From the NCBI GenBank assembly GCA_947652115.1, contig OX393562.1, positions 28,275,888-28,339,887 on the forward strand: a DNA stretch of 64,000 nucleotides, read 5' to 3'. This DNA is from Blastomussa wellsi (Eukaryota > Cnidaria > Anthozoa > Scleractinia > Plerogyridae). Shown here piece by piece: positions 11,617-22,420 of this stretch; the first letter of the stretch is position 1, and each line of letters starts with the position of its first letter. The position numbers and the translations under genes are program-made. The notes beneath the pieces were generated by a model that was not told the origin of the DNA, did not search any database, and was given only the letters and a program-made list of their open reading frames with translations.

Positions 11617-13368
11617 TCAAGCTTTGGACGTTTCCTCCTCGTCTGATTTCTCTTTTTCTTGTGGCGTTCTCGGTTGAAATCGATCAATCGACACTTTCTT
11701 TCGAAGTCTATTGATAATCGGCTCAGATTCAGAATCGTTCGGAAATTTCGGAATGTGTACTTTGACTTGCTTTCCGTTGACCGTCATCTGCATCGTGACA
11801 TACCCTTTGCAAAGAGAACGACTCGGTCGAGCGTCGTATGCGTACGTGACTGTATCACCTTGGGAACGGCGTTCGGGTTGCGAAGAAGAAGCCATGGACT
11901 TCTTTCTAGTGTTCAAAGACAACGAAGCAACGCTCTGTTTCTTGGGTTCTCTTTTACTTCCTTCGTGGTTTGGAGTTGTATCCAGAATTGATAAAAAGTT
12001 TAATTTTCCTGAAGGTAGTGTGACCCTCCTGTTTTTCTGTAATTCTGCCGATATTTCGAGGGGTGGTTGAGTTTTTTCAGCAGACGTTGGATCAGACAAG
12101 CCACGCAACTTGCTGTTGCGTGACTCCGTTATTTTGTGTCTTGGTTCGCGGGACTCAATAACGCCAAAGCTTTGTTTGTCCATATTAGGCGCTCCGTCCT
12201 GTGGCTCAGCGAACGCCAGTCGCGCTGGAGGCCTGGTGCTAGCTTGTTTTCGTCTTGGCTCAAGGGGTCGCTCAAGGGTCGAATGAACTTTATTAATTGA
12301 TGTGTTAGTGATTGACTTGCATTCCGTATAAGGACTTCTTGGTTTGATTGTATCGCGTGATATCAATACGCTTTCGTGGAAGTCTGAAGAGGTGTCTGAA
12401 GCGCGAACTTCCGTAATATGATCCAAGCTATCACACGACTTGGATAAGAATTTTCTTTCAACAGCTGGAAAGCTCGACTTATCCTCCGTTCTGTTTTTAT
12501 CCTCTAAATACAGATTTTCTTCCCAAGCTTGTTTTTCTGACCCAAAAAGGATTCCTTTCGAATTCGTAGGTATTACGGGTTTGTTTTGTTTGTCTTGACA
12601 AATCTGTTTATCCGAAAGAGATATCAAACGTGATTCACTGGAGAGCTCATTCCCTTTCACTGGCTGTGCAGACTTGGCCGACCTTGGAGACAAAATTACA
12701 CCTCGATGGTCTAACTTAAGATGAGGATCAAATAAAGTTTCTCCCGATTCTTTGTCCTCTTTTTCCTTGAATTCCTTTAGTTTGTCGTTTGACAACTGCA
12801 CAAAATTACGCCGCGATCCAGGACGGCAAGGTGGCTCTATAACGCGGAACTGATGTCTCGCCCTGGATCGCGGCGTCCCGGCATCAAGATCATTTGCTTG
12901 TTCCTCGTTTTCACGTTCCGCTTCTCCTGCTTTGTGAATATTTAACTGCGAGAAGGCACTCATCATAATAGTCTCGCTGTTGTGCGTGTGCAAACCTAAT
13001 TTGGGACTCATAAAACTGGACGAATCTACGCTGCTAGTTTCTGGTACCGAAAATCTCTTGAAAGCAACCGGCACGTCTTCAGAACTGTTCATAGCGGCAC
13101 GCGCGTCGATTGTGTAACCTTGAGAACGTAGAAGTTTTCTTCGTTCGACGCTAATTCCTGAATTTTTACGCACGCTACGTATCTCCTCTATCTTCTTTTG
13201 TAGACAATGTTTCTCCACGTTAAACTCGGCATATTTCTGATTCTTCTTGCTATCCAAGACTTTGAGTCTTTCTTCAAGGAGGAACGATTCAGTCTTGTTC
13301 AATCGGCGAGTCTTGATAAGGCTGTCACACATGATTGAGGTTCCTGGTTGCTTGGCCGGGGTTGCCAT
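11617..13368 (-). CDS. Uncharacterised protein, three-block family, paralogue A (583 aa, single exon)
   Basis: I do not recognise this protein. It is one uninterrupted frame; I chose the ATG giving MATPAKQPGT because the frame upstream has no ATG. It is hydrophilic and low-complexity in the middle, with no signal peptide or membrane segment. Three segments match the gene at 20659-22356. Block 1 (residues 17-84) looks helical or coiled-coil and ends ISVERRKLLRSQG. Block 2 (about 174-189) contains PPCRPGSRRNF. Block 3 (507-542) contains YDARPSRSLCKGYVTMQM and ends VHIPKF. The linkers are rich in Ser, Glu and Lys and are not conserved between the two copies, which suggests disordered spacers between short interaction motifs. 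The C-terminal tail is acidic. No introns; a retrocopy origin is possible but no poly(A) tail remnant is obvious. Confidence 0.85.
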   Translation of the reverse strand: MATPAKQPGTSIMCDSLIKTRRLNKTESFLLEERLKVLDSKKNQKYAEFNVEKHCLQKKIEEIRSVRKNSGISVERRKLLRSQGYTIDARAAMNSSEDVPVAFKRFSVPETSSVDSSSFMSPKLGLHTHNSETIMMSAFSQLNIHKAGEAERENEEQANDLDAGTPRSRARHQFRVIEPPCRPGSRRNFVQLSNDKLKEFKEKEDKESGETLFDPHLKLDHRGVILSPRSAKSAQPVKGNELSSESRLISLSDKQICQDKQNKPVIPTNSKGILFGSEKQAWEENLYLEDKNRTEDKSSFPAVERKFLSKSCDSLDHITEVRASDTSSDFHESVLISRDTIKPRSPYTECKSITNTSINKVHSTLERPLEPRRKQASTRPPARLAFAEPQDGAPNMDKQSFGVIESREPRHKITESRNSKLRGLSDPTSAEKTQPPLEISAELQKNRRVTLPSGKLNFLSILDTTPNHEGSKREPKKQSVASLSLNTRKKSMASSSQPERRSQGDTVTYAYDARPSRSLCKGYVTMQMTVNGKQVKVHIPKFPNDSESEPIINRLRKKVSIDRFQPRTPQEKEKSDEEETSKA

Positions 13369-13383
13369 TCCAGTTAAAAACAA

Positions 13384-14410
13384 CTTTTTAAAAGTTTCTT
13401 GACATCATGGCGAGGCAGAAGTTCGTATTTGCATGTGATCGAATGCTGGAGAGACAGAAGGCTGATATAGAGTAAACAATGGCCTGCTTATTAAGAATTA
13501 TTTTTAAAGAAAAAAGTTCAACAGTTGACCCTGTATCCAAGTTACTTCGAAGCTAAGTGAGCCGTTAAGTCTATTTGCGTGGGAAAAATCACGCTACAGT
13601 TAAGGGGTTCAAAGTTGCTTCCGATTCTGTCCTATTGAGGAAAGCTTCTAGATATTAAATAACAAAACTGAAGAGCATTTGTCAGCAATGTATACCCCAT
13701 AGACGTAACTTTGTTTAAGCCAATCAAACCTGAAATGTAATATAAACAGTTCGCAGTGACGGAAATAGTCCAGTCTATCCCTGTGCGTCAGTACTGGTCC
13801 TTTTACAAAGCCATGACAGCTGATTAACACCCATGTGTCATTAAAATTTGCATCTACATGCAAATGAATAATAAAATTTCCTTTGGCGTTTTCTTTCAAT
13901 AAAGTGAGCATTGTTGACCAAATGAAATTTAAATGTTTACTCGTCTTGTGGTTTTTGTGACGGAAGGTTTTAAGGGCCGTTTCGTAATACTGCGTAACAC
14001 CTTCATTAGAACAATTGTCCATCAAATCACATTCATACAAAGGGTAGTTTGAAAATGAAAAGAGCAAATTAAAATTTAGCCGTAAATGCTTGTGTCCAAT
14101 CAAACCATGTGTCCAGTGGTTTTAGCGATGGAAATTTTTCCGGTCGACTGAATAACAGAGTCAATTTCCCTTTAGAGAAAGTTCATCAGTTCAAATGAAT
14201 TTATGAAGAGATTTATCGCATCTTGTGATACTTTATAGCTTTTAGCGGGTTTGTTTACGAGATAAACATTTATTTTCTTTACACTTTGTTCCACCGATTT
14301 CTCGGTTACACGAACTAGAAACGATTATACTGACTCGGAAATACAAAAATGTCGAAAATAAAACAAACAGTTGACTTATAGTATACGCGAGCCGAAAGAT
14401 TATATGAAGC
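13384..14410. other. Upstream flank of paralogue A
   Basis: Holds the presumed promoter of the gene starting at 13368. An open stretch at 13648-14103 on the minus strand has no ATG start and no family resemblance, so I leave it uncalled. Ends at the LINE target-site duplication (14411-14424). Confidence 0.4.
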
Positions 14411-14668
14411 AAACAATATATCCTTTTTTTTTTTTTAATTTTTTTTTTATTTAAATATTTGCAAAGTACAAACAATATACACACTACAGTTACATACATT
14501 GATACATTGAAGACCTCCCCCCCCCCAAAAAAAAACAGTTAAAAATACAGTTAGAAATACAAAAGATATTACATCACTGGTCAAGCTATTACATTCTTTT
14601 GGTACATTCTTCACAAAAGATAATCTTAGAAATAATTACTTAAGAATACTACTTATAATTTATATTAG

Positions 14669-16978
14669 TTAAGTTGGTTTAATTATCCATTTCTTATGAA
14701 AATATTCTTTTTCCACGATTCTACTTTCAATTTCATACTTAGTTTTGATTTTGGCTTTAAACCCCTCGATTTTAGGAAGGGTTTGACTTCTTCTGCAGTC
14801 CCACAAGAACAATTTTCCAATAATTATAAAGTAATTTAGTAGATCAAGTAAAGGGCATTTTTCCGAGAATATTCCAAATAAAACGTCTTTTAGAGAGAGG
14901 TGAATCTGCTGCTTTGATAGTAGGCGCCAGTATGATGTAAAATCTCTCCAGAATTGTCTTGTATGAGAACAGTTGTAAAAGAAATGATTCAAGGTTTCGG
15001 ATTCAATTTTACAAAAAGTACACAAATCATCATTTTTGTGTCCAATTTTATATAATTTGGTGTTTGTATACATAATAGAGTTTATAACTTTATATTGGAA
15101 AGCTTTCACATAAGATTCAAGTGCAACAGAATGCGGTAATGAAAATATTTGATTGATCTGGTCAATCGAAAAATCGAAATCCCTCTGCAGTTTAGAGATG
15201 ATATTGGGAGGTTTAGCCTTTCTAGAAACAAGTAGAGAATAGTAATCTTTTGATCGTCTCTGTTTAATATCAAAAATATTATTTTCAAACGTGAAAGAGG
15301 GAGAAAGGGGTGATATTGGCACATTAATGATCCTAAGTTGTGAGGGTATAGAGTGTCGGAGGCCCGCCCACTGTAGAAAATTTGTTTTGTTTATCTTGTT
15401 CGAGAGTTGGGTGAAAGCATCGGTTATGTCCCGGTCAAACAGGAGATCATTCGTAAAGGTAATTCCTGCCTCGCGATAATTTTTGAAATAGACCGGCTTT
15501 TTATCAATTTTAATATCTTTATTATTCCAAATGATATTTCGATAATCCTTTTCGTCAGCAAAGGTATCCCGAAATTCGGACCACCACTGCAGAAGTTCGT
15601 GGTAGAATTGAGAAGATAAATTGTAATCTTTGATATCATAATTACAATTGAGAAAAAATATGCCCCCAACATGCTCTAATAGGCGAAGAAAGTATCTCTT
15701 CCATGTTGCAGTTGAATCATTAAATACTCTCTGTAGCCATGCTAACCTCAACGATTTAATCATGCAGTCAACATCTATCATTTTTAAACCACCATTCCCA
15801 AAATCATTTATTACAGACACACGAGTTACTTTATCTACACCTCTCCACAGGAACTTAAAAAGCAATCGATTCAGTTCATTTACTACTTCTTTTGGTGTTG
15901 GTAATATGGAGCATACATAAACAAACTTTGGTATCAAAAAGGATTTAATAATTGTTATTTTTCCATAGAGGGATAGGCCTCTTGAGGACCAGATGTTAAT
16001 AAGCTTTTTAATGCTGTCGAGTCTTTCAATAAAATTTTTCTCTTTTAGAAGTTTCAGATCATATGAGAAATAGACTCCCAGAACTTTGATCGGGGTTTTG
16101 GGCCACTTAATGCCAAAGAGTTCTTCCATTCTTCCTCTTAATAAGCCGATCCACATGCCTTCGGTTTTTGAGGAGTTAATCTTGAGGCCAGAAATATTTT
16201 GAAAAAGCTCTAAGAGTTTAAAAAGTGATTTTGCTGAATCGACGTCGGCAAGAGTTGCAGTTGTGTCATCAGCATATTGCAGGAGTTTCGTTTCCTCTTG
16301 TCCAATAACAATACCTCTAATCTCTGGATTCTGTCGAATGGCGATGGCAAGCGTTTCTACGACGATTACGAAAAGGTACGGAGACAAAGGATCCCCCTGC
16401 CGAACGCCACGTTCAAGTGGGAAGTAGTTTGAAGTTAAACCGTTATTTATTATGCAGCTTCTGATATCTTTGTAGAAAACTTTAACCCAGCGAATGAAAT
16501 CTGGACCAAAATTAAATTCTTCAAGACATTTTAAGAGGAATTCCCATTCAACACTATCAAAAGCCTTCTGGAAGTCAATAAATATCATTAAACCGGGAAT
16601 ATTTTCCTTAACAGTGAAATCCATAATGTCGTAAATAGAGCGTATTGTTTCGCCAATAAATCGGTCTTTTACATACCCAGTCTGGTTTTGATGAATTATA
16701 TCTGGTAGAACACTTTTAATCCTCCATGCAATTGCTTTGGTCATAATTTTTGTATCTGCATTAACAAGAGAAATAGGGCGCCAATTCTCTGGCAGTGTAC
16801 GGTCTTTCCCTTTTTTTTCGAGAAGAGTGATGACAGCTTGTTTTTGAGAGTTAGACATCTCACCTTTTTCAAAAACATTCATTGATACATCTAATAAAAC
16901 TGTCCTTAAGAACAACCCAGAAGGTTTTATAAAATTCAATGGGAATACCATCATTCCCCGGGGTTTTATTGAGATCAA
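14669..16978 (-). pseudogene. LINE ORF2, reverse transcriptase and C-terminal part
   Basis: Second half of LINE ORF2. RT motifs are visible: motif A with IDFQKAFDSVEW, motif B with GVRQGDPLSPYLF, motif C with LLQYADDT. A C-terminal zinc-finger-like CTFC...H...C follows, as in L1-clade proteins. True homology begins about 36 residues in (FEKGEMSNSQ), and the residues before that are read in the wrong frame. The frame is offset by one base from the endonuclease half. The junction lies in a T-run on the coding strand (about 16870-16880), so a one-base slip in the genome or assembly is the likely cause. Confidence 0.9.
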
Positions 16979-18455
16979 AGCTATTTAGAAGGCGAAAACA
17001 TTCCTCAGATGAAATAATTCCTTCACATTGCTTTTGTTGTTCTTCAGATAATTTTGGAATATTTAGATCATTCAAGAAAGCAGAGATTTTTTGCGTACTA
17101 TCTGGATCATCGTTTTTGCTCTTATATAGTTCTCGATAAAAGCGTTCCTGCTCCTTCAGTATATCAAAAGGATCTGTCTTAAATTCACCACTTATAAAGA
17201 GTTTTCGTATATGTTTCTTTATGTGATTTCTTTTCTCCAAATTAAGAAAATATTTCGTACTCTTCTCCCCGTGTTCATGCCAGCGCGCGCGCGCTCGTAT
17301 AATAATTCCCTTGGTTTTTTCTTCGTAGAAAGTTTCTAATTTTTCCTGAGCAGCCCGATATCGTGATGCATTTAAATCACTTGGTGACCTTTCAAGTTCT
17401 TCCTTTACCTTACTTAATTCTTCTTGAAGAGTGTTTTCTTTCTTATTTCTTTCCTTCGATTTTTCCTTGGAGAAATTTATTGCGTGGGCCCTTATATTAT
17501 ATTTAATCCAGTCCCAAACACTTCGATGATCCGAAAGTTCCTTTCTTCCCTCTGCAACCCATACTGGCAGCAGATCGGTAACACTGTTTACATATGTATC
17601 GTCCGCTAATAACGAGCAGTTTAATTTCCAATATCCAGGTCCCTTCTGCTCATTTTCTAGCTTTCCAATTTCTAGTGAAATTGCGTCATGGTCTGTTCTA
17701 ATAGCGGGAATTATCTCAGTCGCTCTTACCATGTCGAATAAATGGTTAGATATCAGATAATAATCGAGGCGACAAAAAATTCTTGGAGATTTTTGACTCC
17801 AGGTGAAACTCTTTGTATCTGGATTTTTGATTCGCCATATATCTACCAAATCAAGTTGACTTTGTAAGCATTCGAGACAATTAGTGACTGATTTTCTTTT
17901 AAGGAGCACACCTCCTTTTTTGTCAAGTTCAGGATTTAGTGGGCAATTGAAATCCCCTCCTATAATAATATTATCTTCTGACTCAAGGTCTTCTTTTTGT
18001 AAGATTTCAAACAGATTTCTAATGAAGATTGTGTGATCTTTGTCTTTGTTTGGAGCGTATATGTTTATTAACACATACGTTTTATCTTTGATCGTAGCTT
18101 TTACAATTATATAGCGTCCCATAGGGTCAAGAATCTGGTTATGAATAGAACAATCAAATCCAGCTTTAATCAAAATTGCAACTCCACGAGCGTTTGGGCT
18201 ACCGTGCGATGTTATGATCTCTGCACCCCATTCATTTTTCCATTGTACTTCCGTTTTAACTGTGGAGTGTGTTTCTTGTAAAAATATTATATCTGCTTTT
18301 CGTTTCCTGCACCAAGTAAACATTGTTCTTCTTTTTATAAAATTGCTAATACCCTTCACGTTGAGCGATACTAATTTAAAAACATCTGTCATCTGATATC
18401 TCTGATGTTGATTGAAGTTGGAAACCGCAAAAGAAGCCAAACAAAAGAAATTCAT
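16869..18455 (-). pseudogene. LINE ORF2, AP-endonuclease part
   Basis: N-terminal half of ORF2. It is an apurinic/apyrimidinic-type endonuclease, with motifs LNVKGI, FLQETH, NIYAPN, GGDFNCP, RLDYYLIS and RTDHDAIS. It then runs into the linker towards RT and stops at the frameshift. The likely native start is the internal Met before TDVFKLVSLN (about 18392), not the first ATG of the frame. Confidence 0.9.
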
Positions 18456-18692
18456 GAAAGCGAACCAAAATCACAAGAGAGAAAAAATAAATAATTTTCC
18501 AAATCCAACTAATATAAAAAGAAACTGTGGAAAAACGTGCGCATTGGGAATATGGATACCTGTTAATTATTTTAAACTCGAATATATAATTAGTTACCGC
18601 GTTGCCGTGTGTAAGAAAATAATTTACATGTAAACAAACTACAAATAACGTGAATACATAAAATGTTTCTCTAACGTGCATTTCTCTGTTCT

Positions 18693-19186
18693 CTAACGTG
18701 TATTTGAGCTCTTCAGCTCTCCATCTGCATGAACTGTGCTGTTCATAATAAGTCCATAGTAAGGAAGGTTTTCAGTCTCAGCACCCCTATATACTTGTCC
18801 ATTAATAATTAATTTGTCCACTTTGAAAAAAGCTGACTGTTTTTCTCGTTTAGCGTTCTTTAATACTGGATACAGTTTCTCATGAATTATATCAATCTCT
18901 TTAGGATAATCGTGTGAAATTCCGATTCCGGTACCTTTCAAATTTTTAACCTTTGTCATAACATACTCTTTATCTTGATAGAAACTAAATTTGGCTATTA
19001 TAGGCCTAGGCTTAGTGAGATTTTGTGAGTTTCGCCGAGTTGGTAGGCGATGCACTCGCTCAAAACGAATTTCATTCATATCTTCTCTTACTATTCCTAA
19101 ATTATTTTCCATCATCTTTCTTACCAAATCTTCGGTTTCACGCGGTGTCTCTCCTTCTATTTCGTTGAGGTTAAAGATCTTTATGG
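18693..19186 (-). pseudogene. LINE ORF1p, 5'-truncated
   Basis: L1-type ORF1 RNA-binding protein: RRM-like part (KIFNLNEIEGETP, FERVHRLPT) and C-terminal domain (RPIIAKF, GIGISHDYPKE). The open frame runs on to 19286, but everything upstream of 19186 lies outside the LINE. The first 30 or so codons are therefore flanking genomic sequence read through by chance. Confidence 0.85.
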
Positions 19187-19200
19187 AAACAATATATCCT

Positions 19201-20658
19201 GCAAAAACGCAACTGGACTGCTTTTTTAAATTACTTAACTTAAACAAGAACTCACTGCACTCAGCTTTAACTTGGGGCATTTTCAACCCAGCAAGTTGCC
19301 TTTGTAGAACTTAATTTCAAACAAAAAGATCGTACAACACAAGAGCTAGTATGTAAATTGAATGTTTTAATGTCTGCAAAGGTCAACTCCCTGTCATCTA
19401 CAAAGAATAAATACACATTCATCCAATCAATGAACTGAACTGAACTGGAATAGTTAATAGTTAAGTCATCGATCGAGTGAGAGAAATAATATTTATACAG
19501 CCCGTGTATTGTGAACTTATCAGTTCAACAATTATGATAACGAAGTCAGAGTCGGATCCAGGGGGAGGGATGGGGGAGGGGGGTTGCACCTCACACCCCA
19601 AATCCCTAGCCCTTGGAAATGAGGTGCGTAGATGGAAACACTCTGGCAGTCGACAGATAGGGAGCCCGCTTTATTACCATGTGATAATGGTCAGCGGATA
19701 TATTAAGCATATATTAAACCTTTAATTGTCGTACGTACGCGCCCGCGAGCCATGATGAGCCTAGATGACCATGAAAAAAGCAGTTCATGGGTTTACCATG
19801 AGCTACTATGGGTATGGGGTTTCGCTTTGAAGCTCTGTATTAGCTATACTGCTGGTTTGATTGATTTTACTTAAAGCGGGGTTCTACCTGAACTTGAATG
19901 AAATTTTGACGGGTTTAGAGAGGGAATAAAAGAAAGAAAATTAGTTTTGAAACACCCACAGACAGTTGACCCCCACCCAAGAGCACTCTAGCTTGGTAGG
20001 GCGACTGTTTTTAAACTACATTAAATCTTCATTCAGCAGATTTTGAGTCTGTTTATTTTCATTTATTTTTTCCTTATTTGGTACCGGTTTCCCTATTAGG
20101 TACTAGTTTTCTCGTTTAAATTAATTGTAATGTAGCTGACCGTTTTATACTTCTAATGATGTATGCAGAAGCATACGAAACGTTGTTTTGTCATGTTTGT
20201 AACCACAGTTTGCTTTTTATTTCGACCAAAGCTGAAATGGCCGAAGAATAAGAGGTTCTACAATCTGTTATGTAGTTTTTCGCTACGACATGCCCCTGCA
20301 ACACGTGACACGAGTTTCTTTAAACACAAGTTATACTAATATTATTGTAACAAGTATAACAGCGCACAAATTGAAGAACTAAGTTTATTGTTCATGGTTC
20401 ATATTTTATTTTTCTTTGTTTTTGGGTATTATAATGTATGATAATGAGTTTGAAACAACTGAGGAAAATAAAATTTGAACCAAGGGTAAAATTGAACCAC
20501 AACATATATGCATCTTGTTATTTCTTTAATTAGACTGCTTTGTAAAAGTGTGGAGGCAGTTACGTTTGTGCAGGGCGTTTCCCGTGCCTTTGTAGTGTTA
20601 GTTAATTTCCTGTGTGCAAATATCTCTAGTACTACTTTACATATGAACAGAATTCATA
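19201..20658. other. Spacer between LINE and paralogue B
   Basis: Non-coding. A G-rich stretch (19558-19580) looks like transposon debris. Two minus-strand AATAAA signals (about 20382 and 20410) lie 250-280 bp beyond the stop of the gene ending at 20659 and are good polyadenylation candidates. A weak hammerhead-like motif is listed separately. Confidence 0.5.
20150..20186 (+). ncRNA. Degenerate hammerhead-like motif, orphan
   Basis: CTAATGA, then a 6-bp stem (GTATGC with GCATAC, loop AGAA), then GAAAC and GTT. The order matches the PLE-linked motifs elsewhere in this window. G5 of the core is replaced by A, and stem I pairs poorly, so activity is unlikely. No GIY-YIG coding sequence is visible upstream. 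Confidence 0.4.
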
Positions 20659-22356
20659 TTACTTTTTTCCCGTGAGTGGCCGGTCGATCCCCACGGCAGC
20701 TTTCACAGCCAACTTTGTCCGGGCTTTCTCGATCGCGACGTCATCCAAACACTCACCAGGTGAAAATTTCGATAAGTACATTTTGACCTGTTTATTACCA
20801 ATTGTCATCTGCATTGTCATGTAACCTTTACTCAGGGCTTTATCGGGTCGGGCATCGTACGCGAAATCTTGGCTAGATCCCCCTCCGTTCGCTTTTGACC
20901 CTCTCTTGGGTGGATGAGTTTGATTTCGCGACACACCTGGACGCGTGTGGGGCGCGCTTTGCACGCGTCCGGCATTTCTTTGTTGACTGTTCACGCCCAA
21001 TGCACTTGCCCTCCCTACCACTGTTCCATCAGTAAAGAATCCATTGCAAAGCAACGAAGCATCATTTAGCTTACACCTGCTGATTTTAATTTTATTCTTG
21101 TCGTTGTTGTTATCCTTAGCCTTCCATGAATCGTTCCGATCTTGTTTAGAAAACTTTCGCTGCCCCCTTTGGTTATTCTCTTCATTTGTAATCGTTACGC
21201 TTTTCTTCGGAACTCGAGAGCTTGTTTCCGAATAAAACCACTTGCCATCTGAAGGGGACACCGGGAGTTGATTTCCTTCACACGTGGTATCTAAACTCAT
21301 ACTTCTCATATCAACAACTGTACCAGAGATTTCAGTGTTTCGCTGACTTGGAGCATTCACAGTCATTGCCCTTGGTCTTAACGTTGGCCTTAGGGAGGGC
21401 CTTGGCGACTTTGTCTCTTTAAACATCACGTTATTATCACTAATCTCTCGCGGATGGTTATCCGATTCCACTTGCTGTTCGTCTGATATCTCGGAGGCAT
21501 TCGTTTCGCTTACTGCAGAATCATTAGTGCGATACGTTTTTCTGTTGTTTCCAGACACTGCTGAGCCTTTTCGTGATAGTTTTCTACACGGCATCTTAGT
21601 TTCGCTCTCGTTACCAATATTAGCTGGGCATGTGCGACTTCTGGGACGCCGAATAACCTTCCTTTCTCTGTCAAGACAGGCGGCTTGCGGTCTAAAAATC
21701 CCATATTTCCTGTCTTTGTTACTGAAGTTCTCAAAAGTAAGCAACTTCTCATCGTCTTCGGAGTTTTCGTCTTCCACATCCCTAAAGTTTCTCCTGGAGC
21801 CTGGCCTTAAAGGAGGTGTTATTTTTCTATAACGGAACTCTTTCAAATTCAGTGTCGGCACGCTAAGAGATCGCCCCCGATTATCAGCCGACGGAAAATC
21901 GATTAGCTCCTCACTGTCGGAAATTTCAAATTCGAATCTTTGTATGCCACCTAATTGATATTTATCAGTATCAATATTGAGCTGTTTTCTAAGTATGTCT
22001 CCATCATAAAAATCCGAATAAGGTATATTTACGTCCTTTCCATTTGATGCGCGGACCGTAAAATAATCCACATCACCCTTTTGCTTGTTGGGCAAGATCC
22101 GCAATCCTTTATCCCGTAGAAGCTTTCTTCTTTCCACACTTACACCAACGTTTTTCTTGACCCCCTTGATTTTGACTAAGTTCTGGCGAACGCCATCGAT
22201 TTCGTCCGAGATTTGTGAATAGTTATGTTGACTCTCGAAATCAATTGTTTTCACTCGTTCCTGCAGTCGAAAGGTTTCCACTGAATTCATGCGATGGGTT
22301 TTTAAAACCCTCGTTGAGACAACTGATGGGGCCTCCCGAGTACGGTTTACAAACAT
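20659..22356 (-). CDS. Uncharacterised protein, three-block family, paralogue B (565 aa, single exon)
   Basis: I do not recognise the function. The ATG start gives MFVNRTREAP, and the frame is uninterrupted to GKK-stop. It is related to the gene at 11617-13368. Block 1 (residues 17-84) ends GVSVERRKLLRDKG, at the same residue number as in paralogue A. Block 2 (about 175-191) contains PPLRPGSRRNF. Block 3 (497-531) contains FAYDARPDKALSKGYMTMQM and ends YLSKF. The linkers are Ser/Asn/Lys/Arg-rich and differ from paralogue A. No membrane segment or signal peptide. A TATAAA-like site lies 55-65 bp upstream of the ATG (22412-22420). Same strand, same architecture and neighbouring position indicate tandem duplication; strong linker divergence says it is old. 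Confidence 0.85.
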   Translation of the reverse strand: MFVNRTREAPSVVSTRVLKTHRMNSVETFRLQERVKTIDFESQHNYSQISDEIDGVRQNLVKIKGVKKNVGVSVERRKLLRDKGLRILPNKQKGDVDYFTVRASNGKDVNIPYSDFYDGDILRKQLNIDTDKYQLGGIQRFEFEISDSEELIDFPSADNRGRSLSVPTLNLKEFRYRKITPPLRPGSRRNFRDVEDENSEDDEKLLTFENFSNKDRKYGIFRPQAACLDRERKVIRRPRSRTCPANIGNESETKMPCRKLSRKGSAVSGNNRKTYRTNDSAVSETNASEISDEQQVESDNHPREISDNNVMFKETKSPRPSLRPTLRPRAMTVNAPSQRNTEISGTVVDMRSMSLDTTCEGNQLPVSPSDGKWFYSETSSRVPKKSVTITNEENNQRGQRKFSKQDRNDSWKAKDNNNDKNKIKISRCKLNDASLLCNGFFTDGTVVGRASALGVNSQQRNAGRVQSAPHTRPGVSRNQTHPPKRGSKANGGGSSQDFAYDARPDKALSKGYMTMQMTIGNKQVKMYLSKFSPGECLDDVAIEKARTKLAVKAAVGIDRPLTGKK

Positions 22357-22411
22357 TCCAAGCGGAGCGACAACTTGCCAAACTCTATTTTACACTGGCC
22401 GCTAACTTTTG

Positions 22412-22420
22412 TTTATAAAA
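22412..22420 (-). promoter_or_regulatory. TATA-like box upstream of paralogue B
   Basis: tttataaaa on the plus strand reads TTTTATAAA on the minus strand, 55-65 bp before the ATG at 22356. Spacing fits a core promoter with a short 5' UTR, but the region is AT-rich so chance is possible. Confidence 0.35.

Larger units (their letters stand above)
14425..19186 (-). mobile_element. L1/Tx1-type LINE, 5'-truncated, with 14-bp target-site duplication
   Basis: The minus-strand element ends in an A-rich tail (poly-T on plus from about 14425). It is flanked by a perfect 14-base repeat, aaacaatatatcct, at 14411-14424 and 19187-19200. This is the signature of target-primed reverse transcription. The 5' end falls inside ORF1, so the promoter and the start of ORF1 are missing. 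ORF2 is nearly complete but is broken by a frameshift near 16870. It lies between the two three-block paralogues and runs on their strand. The copy cannot be autonomous as it stands. Confidence 0.9.

Noticed and set aside
13648..14103. A 151-codon gene upstream of paralogue A
   Set aside because: No ATG at the start, no domain, low-complexity hydrophobic and His-rich composition, and no splice partner.
19187..19286. N-terminal extension of the LINE ORF1
   Set aside because: It lies beyond the target-site duplication, so it is flanking DNA read through by chance.
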